Source of the DNA: Echria macrotheca
Taxonomy: Eukaryota; Ascomycota; Sordariomycetes; Sordariales; Schizotheciaceae
Assembly (NCBI GenBank): GCA_030411725.1
Contig: MU839833.1
Coordinates: forward strand, 496,001-560,000
Direction: 5' to 3'
Length of the DNA: 64,000 nt
The notes under the pieces are model-generated. The model was not told the origin of the DNA. It saw nothing but the letters and a program-made list of their open reading frames with translations, and searched no databases. The position numbers were made by a program, and so were the translations under genes. Below are positions 1 through 10,242 of the stretch, in pieces; position 1 is the first letter of the stretch; each line of letters begins with the position of its first letter.

Positions 1-1111
1 GGCTGCAGAATGCAAAGTCCTCGTCTTGGTTGTCTAACTATCCCGCATGAGAATAGAACCTCCGATCCGGCCTGGCGTACCTAGGGTGCAGGCCAGAATG
101 TTAGTTCCATCCATGGTTGTTGTTAGGAGTTGGTCATGGTCCGGGTTGTATCCTTTCAATACATAGAAAGGGACTTGAGGTATGTTGCAACAGACCTTGC
201 TGTGCTTATGAGCGGAAAGAAAATCCTCTTTTGTACCTTAACCGCCCTCCGGTTGAGAACAAGTTCCAAATAAAACAACAGGGTACAAACTGTGTGATAC
301 CCCGAAAGCCCTAGCCACATATATTTACAGGTAAAAAAAACCCAGGTCAGTCAAAAAGTCTACGGACGAAACAGATACATCATCAGGGAGGAAAACAGAT
401 CTCAAGTTTCTTCATTTTAAGCACGAATAAACACTAGCTGGCCGCAGGAGAACCCATATAAGTATATATATATATATATATATATATATGGGCATACTTT
501 TCCCATCTGAAAAGAAAGCCATATCAACAATAAACACCTCGCTCATTCCAGTTCACCATGTCTCTCGTTTCCTAGCAGAACTGCAAACATGCACATGTTC
601 AGCTCGTAAAATGGTGGCTGAGCCTTCAGCACTTTAGCACTTCAGCACACCGTTGCACAACAGATACAGGCGGAGGTGGCGGCGGTGCGTTGTGCAACCC
701 TCCACCGGACACCACAAGGCTGAGCTTCTGAAATCCGGATAAGCACGGATAGACTCAACCGCCAGATTCCAATTCCAAGGCCAAAACCAAAGCCAAGCCA
801 AAGACCGAAGCCTCACGGCCGTTAAATCCCCTTTCGGCTCATCAATCACTGCTATCAAGCATCTCACTAACGCACAATGCACCTCGCAAACGCAACCGAC
901 GGAAAACATACACGCATGACTATCAAAACTAACGACCTGGGCGGGAATAAAGTATCAAATAAAACCAGTGCTTCCGTCACGGCATGCTGATGTTATCCTT
1001 CAAAGCAAATCATTTCATCACTCTCCGTCCCATAACTACTCTCACCAAGACCGGAATCGCCCCCACTCTCTGCTCCGAGAATCTTCTCAGCTCTAGCCCA
1101 AACAGGGTTTC
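1..1111. other. Gene-free stretch downstream of BBC1
   Basis: I recognise no coding region here; the open frames are short and resemble no family I know. The stretch lies beyond the 3' end of BBC1 and probably contains its 3' UTR near the right edge. The only clear structure is a TA dinucleotide microsatellite at about 463-489. Confidence 0.5.
463..489. repeat. (TA)n microsatellite
   Basis: An uninterrupted TA dinucleotide run of about 27 nt is visible directly. It sits in otherwise ordinary intergenic sequence. Confidence 0.9.
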
Positions 1112-4100
1112 CTAGTTCCCGCTCTCCCATCCGATCCAGCTGCGCGGCATCACTCGCCAGATCTTGACCTCGCCCGAGCGGAGATCGTCCAGCTTGAAGG
1201 ACTCCATCTTCACCTTCTTGCTCTCCCGGCCCTGCTCCCAAGCTCGCACCTTTCTCTTGGTACCATCCCATTCCGCCACAACAGCAACATGGTCCGGTTT
1301 ACCCACTTCCATGCTGTACTTGGCGTGCATTGCTCCGTGCTTGCCCTGGAATTTGGCGTTCCGGATGCTGATGATGTCGCCGGGTCGAATCTCGTCGTTC
1401 TGAGTGGTGCTCGCATTCGCAAGATTGCTGTAGACAAGAGCGCCATATGCCCGCGTGCCCACCGGCAACAATGCATCCTTGAACGGCCGCAGTAGCTCGT
1501 GGACGAGCGCTTGGGGCGTACCGTCGCCAACGACCGTATCCTTCTTGCCCGTGACGGCCTGGCCGATCGCACGGCCAAAGCGCTCATAGCTCTGTTCGAG
1601 CTGATCCTGCCTCAGCGCGCGCGGAGGGGCCTCGTGTCGCTGCTCAATGTGCACATCCGAAGAATCCTGCGGGTCAAACTGAACGGTAATCACCGTCTGT
1701 GAATAATCTTGGAACAGCACGTAGATATCCCGCGTCACGATCAACTTGCCACCGCGGCGGGGATTTGCTGCGCTGGACTCCTCCGACTCAAAGAAGATGT
1801 CCTTACGGCCTTGCAACTGTGGAGGTAGACTGTTAGGCTGCAACCACCAGCCGGATTGAGTGGCCAGATCGATATCATTAGCAACGAAGCCCGACTCGAT
1901 CGACGGTCTGGATGTGTCCGCAGATCTCCGAGCGGCACCACGCTGCACATCCAGCGACTGTCTTGGCGGGGCGCGCGCTGGAGGCGGGCCCGGAGGCGGA
2001 GCAGGAGGAGGTGATCGAACGTTATGCGCAGCGTACCCTGGAGATTCCGGAGGGAATGCATCTTCGGACTGCCTTCTCATGTGCGGAGGAGGTGTCGGCA
2101 TCGGGTACGATGCGATGGCTGGAAGGGTAGGAGTCGGCGCGCTATAGTTGAACGGGTCGTAGTCAGGATCTTCATGCGGCAGATGTCGTGGCGCTTCCTT
2201 GCCAGGCGGAGGAGGCGGAGGAGCTGCACGAGGAACATCAACTGATCTCCTCGGCTCCGGCGGAACCTGGCTAGGAATCGGAGGAGGGCCGGCTCTCGGT
2301 GGGGCTGCGGAGGGAATCGGCGGCGCCTCGGTGGCCGGGGTCTTTGGAGACATGACATCCTCGAAGCTGGACTCGCGTTGATGGGATTTTAAGGCATCCT
2401 TGTGAGGTACCGATGAAGCAATGTCGGTGTCGTAATCACCCTCGTACTCGGTAACCTCTTCCTCGCCTTCGTCGTCATCTTCGTCGACTCTCGGCGGAGC
2501 ACTCGGTGGAGGCGGAGGAGGAGGACGTGTCTGAGCGGGAGGGGGTGCCGGGGCAGATCCCGGCACCGGAGGCGGAAGTCTGCTGTTGCGATTATTCGGC
2601 AGCGGCGGGGCTGGCAGGGTGGGCGACAGCGGCGAGACCTCAAAGGATTGTCTTTGGGCGGTCAAAGGCGACGTCGGAGGCAACACAGGCGGTGTCGCGA
2701 CCGGAGGCGGCGGAGGGGCTCTCGTAGCATGAGCCGGTCCTCCCTTCGGCGTGTCTGATTCCTCGTTAGGGCGCTCCGACAGCTCGTCATCGGACACCGA
2801 GCCCTCGCTGGGCGACTTGATCGCGGACGCAGTTGGAGGTGGCGGCGGCGGACGCGCTGAGGGAGTTAGCCATAGCAACGCAAGCCAAAGTGCAGAAGGG
2901 CAGGCATGACAGAAGGGGCACTCACAGTCCGTCGGGACAAGGGGCGGCGCTGGTCTCCCTGCAGGAACAGGGGGAGGGGCTCCGAGCTCTCTCGACGGAA
3001 CTATGACCTTGTTAGCCAGACTCTCCATACTCAGGAGCTCCAACATACGGGACGGGGCGGTCTCCTGGTGGGGAGTAAGGCGCGTCTCGTCGTCTTCCGA
3101 GTCCACATTCTCGGGTTCCTGAACCGGCCGGGACATGCCCGGGAGAGCCATCATGGCTGGCACGGGAACCGGCGGTGCCCGCGATGTGGGCGACATGGGT
3201 TGCTCCTCGTCCTCGTCCCGTTTCGCCGAAGTCGACTTCTTCTTCTTGGGAAGGGTAGGCGGGGGCCCGAAGAGCGGGATGCCAGGCATGCCAGGCATTC
3301 CCATGCCGCCTGACATTTTAGCCATCCTAGCTCGAAGCTCCTCCTTGCGACGAACTTCAGGGTCGACATCATCTTCGTCCTCTTCATCCTCCTCATCAAC
3401 TTCCTCCTCCGCTTCCTCCTCTTCCGGCTTCGAAGGGGGGACAGCAACCTTGGTACGTTCATCACTGTCGTCCTTCTCGGTCAGATCCTCTTGGCCTTCC
3501 GTGGTTTCGCCGGCACCCGACATGTCTGCCTCGTTGCCATCACGGGGCTCAATGCCCTTAGAGGACTTGCGCCGAGGAGGATGGGGCACTCGGGGTGGGT
3601 GGGGCTCATCAGTAGACTTCTTCGGCGCGGATTCCTCCGTATCCCGACGTTCCAGATGAACCGCGGCCGGCTCGCCCTCTTCCGTAGGGTCCTGGCTGTC
3701 CATGCGCTTCTTGGGCGGCCGCTTGGGCTTGTCTTTCTTGGCTACCGCATCCGCGTGCCTCGCCGCCGTTTCCATCTGCTGTTTCTGAAGCAGGGCCATC
3801 CGCTCTTTCAAGCTCAACGGCTTGGGCTGTTCCTCCTCGCCCTCATTCGAGGTGGGAATGAGACCGGCCTTTCCTGCGTTCTCTACCGCCTGGGCTTCTT
3901 GCTCTCTGATCTCGGGGTCCTCCTCACGGCGGTAGACCCTTGCCGTGGGGGCTTGCTGCGGCGGCGGTATGTAGGCATTTCGGCTGGGGGGTGGCGCGAC
4001 GAAAGGCTTTTTGATAAAATTGGAGGTGCTACCCAGGCCGGTCGGCTTGAACGGTGCAATGGGAGGGGCGGCCTGCTTGTTAAAAGCGGCAATGCGGTCC

Positions 4101-4639
4101 CTGAATGCGCTTGGCTTCTCTGAGACGGGAGGCGCGGGCTTTGGTGACGCCTTGGCAGGCGGTGACGAGGCTTTGACAGGGGCTGCCGCCGGCTGGGGAG
4201 GTGGTGGTGACTGTACTGCCGACGCGGGTTTGGGTACCGAAGCTTCCGGAGCTCGCGCAGGCGCTGGCGGGGGGGCAGAGGCGGTCGGGGTCGGTGACGG
4301 CGCGCGGACGGGCTCGGGGGTCGGCTCGCGTTCGGGAGGAGGCGGTGACGGCGACCCAGCCGGAGCAGAGGGAGGCGCCTGAGCTACGGGGGACAAGGGC
4401 TCCGAATCCTTTTTGGTCCGAGTTCTGGTCGGCCGGGGCGGCGCGGTCGGCTCATACTTCTCGACGAAGTTCCGCGGGAAGATGCCCTCATGCTTGTGGC
4501 CGGCGTCGTCGACGTACTCCCCTCCGTACCAGTCGGCGTCCTCCTCGTCCGTCACGGTAATGATCTGGCCGACCGAGAAGGCCAGGTCATCCTCGTGGCT
4601 GGAAGGGTAGTCGTAGATGGCCTTGACCTTGAACGACAT
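1112..4639 (-). CDS. BBC1: BBC1/MTI1-like SH3 domain actin-patch protein
   Basis: This encodes a homologue of yeast Bbc1, a cortical actin-patch protein that binds type I myosin tails and tempers Arp2/3 activation during endocytosis. The N-terminal SH3 domain spans residues 1-64 and shows the AIYDY, WYGGEY and GIFPRNFVE signatures. A long low-complexity middle follows, with many polyproline tracts (SH3 and profilin ligands) and acidic/lysine-rich stretches. The last 230 or so residues, with a WW pair and an HGAMHAKY segment, match the conserved C-terminal Bbc1/Aim3 domain of cysteine-protease-like fold. One intron is inferred at 2857-2925 (GTGAGT..CTCAG, 69 nt). It has no stop and keeps the frame, so it is easy to miss; the spliced protein has 1152 residues. 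The start at 4639 sits right at the SH3 domain. It is divergent from RTR1. Confidence 0.9.
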   Translation of the reverse strand: MSFKVKAIYDYPSSHEDDLAFSVGQIITVTDEEDADWYGGEYVDDAGHKHEGIFPRNFVEKYEPTAPPRPTRTRTKKDSEPLSPVAQAPPSAPAGSPSPPPPEREPTPEPVRAPSPTPTASAPPPAPARAPEASVPKPASAVQSPPPPQPAAAPVKASSPPAKASPKPAPPVSEKPSAFRDRIAAFNKQAAPPIAPFKPTGLGSTSNFIKKPFVAPPPSRNAYIPPPQQAPTARVYRREEDPEIREQEAQAVENAGKAGLIPTSNEGEEEQPKPLSLKERMALLQKQQMETAARHADAVAKKDKPKRPPKKRMDSQDPTEEGEPAAVHLERRDTEESAPKKSTDEPHPPRVPHPPRRKSSKGIEPRDGNEADMSGAGETTEGQEDLTEKDDSDERTKVAVPPSKPEEEEAEEEVDEEDEEDEDDVDPEVRRKEELRARMAKMSGGMGMPGMPGIPLFGPPPTLPKKKKSTSAKRDEDEEQPMSPTSRAPPVPVPAMMALPGMSRPVQEPENVDSEDDETRLTPHQETAPSRMLELLSMESLANKVIVPSRELGAPPPVPAGRPAPPLVPTDCECPFCHACPSALWLALLWLTPSARPPPPPPTASAIKSPSEGSVSDDELSERPNEESDTPKGGPAHATRAPPPPPVATPPVLPPTSPLTAQRQSFEVSPLSPTLPAPPLPNNRNSRLPPPVPGSAPAPPPAQTRPPPPPPPSAPPRVDEDDDEGEEEVTEYEGDYDTDIASSVPHKDALKSHQRESSFEDVMSPKTPATEAPPIPSAAPPRAGPPPIPSQVPPEPRRSVDVPRAAPPPPPPGKEAPRHLPHEDPDYDPFNYSAPTPTLPAIASYPMPTPPPHMRRQSEDAFPPESPGYAAHNVRSPPPAPPPGPPPARAPPRQSLDVQRGAARRSADTSRPSIESGFVANDIDLATQSGWWLQPNSLPPQLQGRKDIFFESEESSAANPRRGGKLIVTRDIYVLFQDYSQTVITVQFDPQDSSDVHIEQRHEAPPRALRQDQLEQSYERFGRAIGQAVTGKKDTVVGDGTPQALVHELLRPFKDALLPVGTRAYGALVYSNLANASTTQNDEIRPGDIISIRNAKFQGKHGAMHAKYSMEVGKPDHVAVVAEWDGTKRKVRAWEQGRESKKVKMESFKLDDLRSGEVKIWRVMPRSWIGWESGN

Positions 4640-5264
4640 GATGACGCGGCAGCTCTCGCGAGCTGCGGTGGTCGGGTGCGGGGCCGTGAGATGTGGGCAG
4701 CGTGGTCGGGCGAGAGATTCGGGCTCACGGCGTCACCGGGCAGCTTTGTAGAGTGAGCTATTATCGACGGAGCTTATGTCGTCAGATAGTGGTGGCAGCT
4801 GCGTAGGCGCAGACTAGGTGAGGTGGAGGTTCAAGTCTCAAACAGTCGAGAGATCGGCCGCGGTCCAGCGATGATGGCTGGGCCGTCCCTGCGTCTTGTC
4901 GCTAGGAGCAGTTCGAACTGGGCGGCCGGATGGCTTGTTTCTGCGTGGTCGGGCTCAAAACGGGCACAATCGGGCCAAGGCCAGCTGCAGTGATGCTCGA
5001 CGTCAGCGCATAAAACTGGCCACCCCCGTGTCTGCTCGTCGCTGCTCTCAAACGCCCTGGCGATTCACCCGGTGACAGGTGGAAGATGATGTTCTGTTTC
5101 TCTGCCTAGCCAAAGACCCCTCTTCAAATTCTAATAGGTGGGGCAACGTTGCTAGGGTGGCACGGCAGCCTCCTTCCCTCCGACTCTTCCTTATGCACTC
5201 ATTGCTGGTCGTGACTACGATCCCACAAACGCATCCTTCCGAGTGTCTCTCCCCTCGACCCGAC
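4640..5264. promoter_or_regulatory. Shared divergent promoter region BBC1/RTR1
   Basis: About 625 bp separate the start codons of two divergently transcribed housekeeping genes, so both promoters and 5' UTRs must lie here. I see no convincing TATA box. An open frame continues upstream of the chosen RTR1 start but carries no conserved sequence. Confidence 0.5.
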
Positions 5265-6110
5265 ATGGCCATGCATTCCAGCGCTTCAAAACCCAAGGGC
5301 ATCCTGAAGCGGCCCAAAGGTGTCGTCGACGCTGCCCCGCCGCCACCAGAGCCGACCCCGCGGCCACTCGAGCAGCAGATCGCAATCCAGCAAGCCAAAG
5401 AGCTCCTTCGTCTCCGCGGCGAGGAAATCAAGCCACCTGTCCCACTCGAGGTTTTCGAGCATCTCAGCCAGTTCCCGACTGTCCGGACTGGCTTCAGCGC
5501 CGCGGAGCCGTATCCCGATGACGTGCAGGAGTTCCTCTCGGCCCTGCAAGACTTCACGCCTCGGGAGTACGACGACCTGATCGAGGAACGCAACTGCGTC
5601 GGGAACTGCGGTTACACGCTGTGTCCTAACCCTCGAAGGCAATACACTGGTCGATTCAAGATGCGGCGTGCGGGCGTCGCAAACGTCGCCGACCTTAATA
5701 TGTGGTGCTCTGACGACTGCGCCCTGCGGGCTTTGTTCATCAAAACGCAGATGAATAATCCTAGTTATATAAAAAAGGATGGCAAGAAGCTCGTGAGAAT
5801 AGAGCTGAGAAGCGAGGTAGACGCGCTGTCTCGCGATATGAACAGGCTCAGCCTAGACAAGAAAGACGAGCTGGACAAGAAAGATCACACCAGCCTAGCC
5901 GCCGAACGAGGCGATGTAGGACTCGTAAGCCGGCAGATCGATGTTACGATTCGCGAGAAGAGCACTGCGGACGCGAAGCCTCCGGATCGCCAGTTGGCCG
6001 AAGATGCCCACCTGATGCTGGAAGGCCACAAGTCTACGTTTGGCACGGCTGAGGAGGAAGATGAGGACGACAGCGATGACGATTTTTTGCCGTCCACAAT
6101 CCGTATGTGA
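5265..6110 (+). CDS. RTR1: RTR1/RPAP2-family RNA polymerase II CTD phosphatase
   Basis: This encodes a 281-residue member of the Rtr1/RPAP2 family, atypical phosphatases that remove Ser5 (and Tyr1) phosphates from the Rpb1 C-terminal domain during the initiation-to-elongation transition and that assist polymerase nuclear import. The zinc-finger signature is visible: Cys111 and Cys115 in a CVGNCGYTLC segment, then Cys148 and Cys152 in WCSDDC, followed by an aliphatic helix. The gene is intronless. The frame stays open back to 5079, but I chose the methionine at 5265 because family-like sequence (a basic KGILKRPKG stretch) starts just after it and the longer version begins with unrelated residues. 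The acidic C-terminal tail is typical. It runs tail-to-tail with RPS17. Confidence 0.9.
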   Translation: MAMHSSASKPKGILKRPKGVVDAAPPPPEPTPRPLEQQIAIQQAKELLRLRGEEIKPPVPLEVFEHLSQFPTVRTGFSAAEPYPDDVQEFLSALQDFTPREYDDLIEERNCVGNCGYTLCPNPRRQYTGRFKMRRAGVANVADLNMWCSDDCALRALFIKTQMNNPSYIKKDGKKLVRIELRSEVDALSRDMNRLSLDKKDELDKKDHTSLAAERGDVGLVSRQIDVTIREKSTADAKPPDRQLAEDAHLMLEGHKSTFGTAEEEDEDDSDDDFLPSTIRM

Positions 6111-6477
6111 GGAGGGCGTTACAAGGTATACCGGTCGTTGGGTGGAGGTTTTTGGGTAGATCCATCTCGAATGGGCCGGGAAGGCGTTCAAACGGTGGAG
6201 GAAAATGGCCATGGATGATACCCACCGTAGACAAAATAGACAGCTCACAGGAGCAATCATTCCCAAGCACTTGTCACACAGCCCATCACGCCGCGGAAGG
6301 AGATTTGGCAATCAAGCGTCATCCCGAAGGAATCAGCGACACCTGTGGTAAAAGATCTCTTGATCTATCCACTCACTACCTTCCCGAAAGACGCCGTGTA
6401 GCCGTGAAGAGGCCCCATGCCCAATGCCTTAAACCACATATTTGACTTTTGTCCCCCCCCCCAAACCGAAGAAAACC
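6111..6477. other. Tail-to-tail spacer RTR1/RPS17
   Basis: These 367 bp separate two convergent stop codons and must hold both 3' UTRs. A short C homopolymer lies near 6453-6462. I see no gene. Confidence 0.5.
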
Positions 6478-7062
6478 TTAATCGCGACGCGGGCGGTTCT
6501 CGAATCGTCGTCCACCACGCTCGACAGTCTGGACTTGGGTAACGGGAATGACGTTGACCGGGATCGAGTCGAACTAGTTGAGTCAAGTTAGCCCACCACC
6601 GACCAATTTTTCTCAGATAGAGAACGTACGCCAAGGTGCTTGAGAAGGTCCTTGGTCTCGTTGTCAACGTCCAGCTGGCCGCTCTCGGTGTTCTGGGTGA
6701 AGTCGAGAGCCGAGATCTCGGGCACGTATTGATCCTTGCGCTCGCGCTCCTCCTCCTGGAGCTTGAACGAGATACCACGGACGGGACCGCGCTGGATACG
6801 CTTCATCAAGTGGGTGGTGTATCCTGCAATCTATAGCGCAAAGAATGTTAGTTGGCTCGTCATCGCCAGCGGGCATGAAGCGTGAGAGAGAGGATTCGGG
6901 CTATCGTCGTCGTACCTTGTTGCGGAGGCGCTTCGAGGCGATAATGGCAATCTCATCGCAGATGCGCTTGTTCGTCTCGAAGTCGAGCGTGAGCTTGGGG
7001 TAGTACCGCTCAATGATGACCTTGGCGGACTTCTTGACTGTCTTTGTGCGAACGCGACCCAT
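6478..7062 (-). CDS. RPS17: 40S ribosomal protein eS17
   Basis: This encodes cytosolic ribosomal protein eS17, a component of the small-subunit beak and head. Three exons are 6916-7062, 6630-6830 and 6478-6573, joined by introns of 85 nt (GTACGA..AG) and 56 nt (GTACGT..CTAG), both in phase 0. The product is 147 residues, the usual length for fungal eS17. The N-terminus MGRVRTKTVKKSAK, the RYYPKLTLDFETNKR stretch and the middle RIQRGPVRGISFKLQEEER segment are highly characteristic. The next gene upstream on the same strand is MRP51. A TCACGTGA box lies about 150 bp upstream of the start. Confidence 0.97.
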
Positions 7063-7209
7063 CTTGACGGCTTACCTGCTCACGGTTTGGTGGTTGTCGT
7101 GTTGGTGAGGGAAGCGTTGATGGTGAACAACTTTTTGGTAAATCGGTGTGGGGTTTTAGGGCACGAATTTCTGCTGTGCATGGGGGGTGCGTTGTGGGGG
7201 TTGACCCGA

Positions 7210-7217
7210 TCACGTGA
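7210..7217. promoter_or_regulatory. TCACGTGA E-box upstream of RPS17
   Basis: A perfect palindromic CACGTG core with flanking T and A sits about 150 bp upstream of the RPS17 start codon. Such boxes are bound by basic helix-loop-helix factors such as Cbf1, which contributes to ribosomal protein gene control in some ascomycetes. Use by this gene is an inference. Confidence 0.45.
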
Positions 7218-7344
7218 CTATTTCTCAAGCTTTAAGCGTTCCGACTCACCGCAAAACAGGCACTTAACACAGCAACGCAGTTGGTCTATCATGGTCTGAT
7301 TACATGAGAATGCTACAGAGTATTGTACATGGTGAGGAGTGCAG

Positions 7345-8769
7345 CTACCTAGGGCTAAAAGTGGATGTCTCAGGGAAGAGTTTCTGGTTGAGGCCATACT
7401 GTGATGCATTTGACATCTTCGGGACGTTGATGCGGTTTCCAGAAGCCTGCCTGCTGGCAGTCGCATCGAACATTTGGATTTTATTCACGGGCGGTGGCGT
7501 CCGGAAAGTCTTGCTCTCGTCTTCACCGAGAAGCTCGAGCGCGACAAGAAGGGCTTCCGCATCCGCATCGCCAACCGTGAGCTCAACGCTGCCTCGGGAG
7601 TTGACTCGGGCGCCGTAGGGTTGCACGGGCATCTTGGAGCCGCCTCTTTCTTCCAGCTTCATGTAATCCAGCGTCTTGCTGCTTCTCTTGTTGAAGGCCG
7701 AGTCGCCGGCTGGCGCGTCCGTGATGAAACCAGCCACACCAAGCTTGGCATCCAGAGCCAACTGCCGGCGACGTGGGCGCACAACTCTGGCTTCCACCGG
7801 CGGGTGCGTCTTTTGAGGTCCGTAAAACGGATGGACGTCCATATAGGACGAAGAACGCAGATATGACAGACCCGCCGAGGGATGCGTGACGGGTGGTCCA
7901 ACCAGGGCATACGGGTTTTGGCGGAGCTTGTCCGATTCCGCCTCCTGCTCCTCGAGGGAACGGAAACGTAGCCCAAGCCTCTGATCCGCCAGCCTGGGGT
8001 TCATGAGCGGTGCCAGATCCAAGAAATGGCCGACCATATCGTAAAGCGCCTCCCTGTTGTTCCGAAGCCCCCGTATGTAGTGATTGACCTGCTCCTCGGT
8101 GATGGTCGCCGGGTCGATCGGTGCGGGTGCCTCGTCACCATTGTCGAATGCCTTTGCGGCCGCAATCTGGTCCATCTCCAAAACCAGCTTCGTCTTCAAA
8201 AACTCCCGGAACTCCTTGCGCCTTGGCCGCACGCTCTTCTCGACCCATTTATTGAAGTCGCCTTCGAGCATACCTGCCAGCCAGGGGCCAGAGAACCTCC
8301 ATCTCTTGTCACGAAGGGCAGCCGCTTCCTCTTCGGTGAAAGCGGTAACATCGTGGGTTTCTTCAAAGGCAGACGGCTGCGGAAGGTTCATCTTGGCCGT
8401 TTCGCCTTCCCTCGGGACCGTGACAGGCAGGTTGAGCTCTTGGAACTTGCGGAGCGTGATGCCGAGGTCGGTCGAAGACTGGTAGTCGGTAACACCCTCA
8501 ATTGAGTCCAGCTCCTTCATTCGCAGCATCGCATAGGTGGTATTGGTGGTTTTCCGGAGTGGCAATGGCCTTTTTAGGCCCCAATCGCCACGGGTCCGGG
8601 ATGTGCTCGGTGTCGTGATGATCTGATGGGTAGGGAAGACGGGCGTCGCGGTTCTCGACCTGCGGATGTCGACCGAATCGCCTGGAGGCGGTGGAATTGG
8701 CGACGGCAACGCAAATAGCCGCGAGGTGCGCAGGAGCGCGCCTCCGGGTGACACGCTCCTAGCTGCCAT
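7345..8769 (-). CDS. MRP51: Mitochondrial small-subunit ribosomal protein Mrp51 (bS1m)
   Basis: This encodes a 474-residue protein of the Mrp51 family, the fungal mitoribosomal small-subunit protein related to bacterial bS1 and needed for translation of some mitochondrial mRNAs. The N-terminal SPGGALLRTSRLFALP stretch, the following WGLKRPLPL and the MLRMKELDSIEGVTDY segment are hallmark sequences of the family as I know it. The gene appears intronless. The frame is open to 8904, but the methionine at 8769 is preferred because the conserved sequence starts a few residues later and the extra 45 residues look like untranslated leader. A telomere-like box lies about 100 bp upstream. It lies between RPS17 and QTRT1, all on the minus strand. 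Confidence 0.87.
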   Translation of the reverse strand: MAARSVSPGGALLRTSRLFALPSPIPPPPGDSVDIRRSRTATPVFPTHQIITTPSTSRTRGDWGLKRPLPLRKTTNTTYAMLRMKELDSIEGVTDYQSSTDLGITLRKFQELNLPVTVPREGETAKMNLPQPSAFEETHDVTAFTEEEAAALRDKRWRFSGPWLAGMLEGDFNKWVEKSVRPRRKEFREFLKTKLVLEMDQIAAAKAFDNGDEAPAPIDPATITEEQVNHYIRGLRNNREALYDMVGHFLDLAPLMNPRLADQRLGLRFRSLEEQEAESDKLRQNPYALVGPPVTHPSAGLSYLRSSSYMDVHPFYGPQKTHPPVEARVVRPRRRQLALDAKLGVAGFITDAPAGDSAFNKRSSKTLDYMKLEERGGSKMPVQPYGARVNSRGSVELTVGDADAEALLVALELLGEDESKTFRTPPPVNKIQMFDATASRQASGNRINVPKMSNASQYGLNQKLFPETSTFSPR

Positions 8770-8868
8770 TGTCGCGGGTTTATGGGTTGACGATGCTTGG
8801 AGGATGAAGAAAATTTGGAGCTTGGACGCGATGCACACTGGATGCCAAGGTTCGTCGGATGGCAGCCC

Positions 8869-8880
8869 AACCCTAACCCT
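8869..8880. promoter_or_regulatory. Telobox (two AACCCT units) in the MRP51 promoter
   Basis: AACCCTAACCCT, two telomere repeat units, lies about 100 bp upstream of the MRP51 start and just beyond the stop codon of QTRT1. Telobox motifs in ascomycete ribosomal and translation-gene promoters are bound by Tbf1-type Myb factors. The match is visible directly; the function is inferred. Confidence 0.5.
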
Positions 8881-8911
8881 GGATCGATAATTTGACCGGA
8901 GCAAGTCTCGA

Positions 8912-10242
8912 TCATGAATTCAAGTCTATTCCTACGCCTTGCAATGCGTCTACTGCCCAGGACGGGTAGCCCTGTCCATCCGGGTAGAGCCTACCAAAGA
9001 ACTCTCTCACAAATGCCGGAAAGCGGTCAGCGATGATGGCCTCCCTGGCCTCCCTCATCAGGTTCAACTGGTACCACACGTTGTGCATCGTCAACAAGTG
9101 CGCCGCCACCGTCTCCTTGGCCGCGTTGTGATGCACAAAAGCTCGTGTGATGCCCATCGATCCTTCTTCATCGATGGGCCTACAGCATGGACATCCACAG
9201 CCGTCCTCGATCGGGCCAAAATCGGCTGCGTACTTCTCCCGCTTCAGGTTGAGCATGCCATCCTTGGTGATAGCATTGCCGAACCGGGCAGTGCGTGTAG
9301 GCCACACACAGTCAAACATGTCGGCTCCTAGCGCCACACTTACCACCAAGTCCTCTGGGTAGCCGATTCCCATGACATAGCGCGGCTTGAGCTCTGGCAG
9401 GAGCTGGTTGCAAGCCCCCACGACTCGGCAAAAGTCGTCTTTAGCCTCACCGCCGCTCAGCCCACCGATGGCAATGCCCGGCGTATCGCGAGCCACCATT
9501 TCTTTGCAACATTCGCGCCGCATGTCGAGGTCTAGCCCGCCCTGTATGATACAGAACAGGTTCTGGCTGTCCGGGTTCTTGTGGGCTGCAATACATCTGT
9601 CGAGCCACCGCACACTGCGCTCCATGGCTTCCCGCATACGGACCTTGTCTGGTGAGGTCGTAACCAGCACGTCGTCCAGCTGCATGATGATATCGGAGCC
9701 GATCGAGTTCTGAAGGCTAATCGAGTGCTCCGGGGTAAGAAGCATCGGAGTGCCGTCGTGTGGTGAGAGGAAGCGTACGCCCTCCTCCGTGACGGTAGCC
9801 AGCTTTAGTAGGGACACCATCTGGAACCTATCCGGGTCAGTTCCGACATGGAGAGGAGGCCGGTCTGACCTACCCGCCGCTATCGGTCAGAATATTGTGA
9901 TTCCAGCCCTGCAACTTGTGCGCGCCGCCGACGGCGTCCAGCACCTCCTGGCCCGGCTTCAGGCCAAGGTGGTATGTGTTATTGAGACATAGTCGACACC
10001 CCGTGCCTTCAAGCTGCTCCGGCGTGAGCCCCTTGAGTGATGCCTGGGTTGCGACGGGCATAAACATGGGCAGGTTGACAGGCCCATGGGGCAGCGTCAT
10101 GACAGACGCGCGAGCCCGCGTTGTCTGGCCCTGGGTCAGCACCATCGCCCCGGGTTCTGCTAGGGACCGTCGCAGCACTTACAGAGCATTTTGCAACCAA
10201 CTCGAAGGTGAGCGCGGCAGAAGAAGCCGAGGTAGACGCCAT
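8912..10242 (-). CDS. QTRT1: Queuine tRNA-ribosyltransferase catalytic subunit
   Basis: This is the eukaryotic tRNA-guanine transglycosylase that exchanges guanine-34 for queuine in tRNAs with GUN anticodons. Three exons are 10183-10242, 9874-10124 and 8912-9827, with introns of 58 and 46 nt; the product is 408 residues. The DSGGFQ motif carries the general-base aspartate (Asp101) and FDCVWPTRTARFG carries the nucleophile (Asp276). Zinc ligands Cys314, Cys316 and Cys319 lie in CGCPCC, with histidines downstream. IIQGG and GGLSGGE are also present. The first intron acceptor was chosen so that KCS joins TTRARAS, matching the AECSxxRARAG pattern of animal homologues. The partner subunit QTRT2 is not in the window. 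Confidence 0.95.

Noticed and set aside
2906..4560. Several plus-strand open frames of 100-210 codons
   Set aside because: All are shadows of the proline-rich BBC1 coding sequence on the minus strand.
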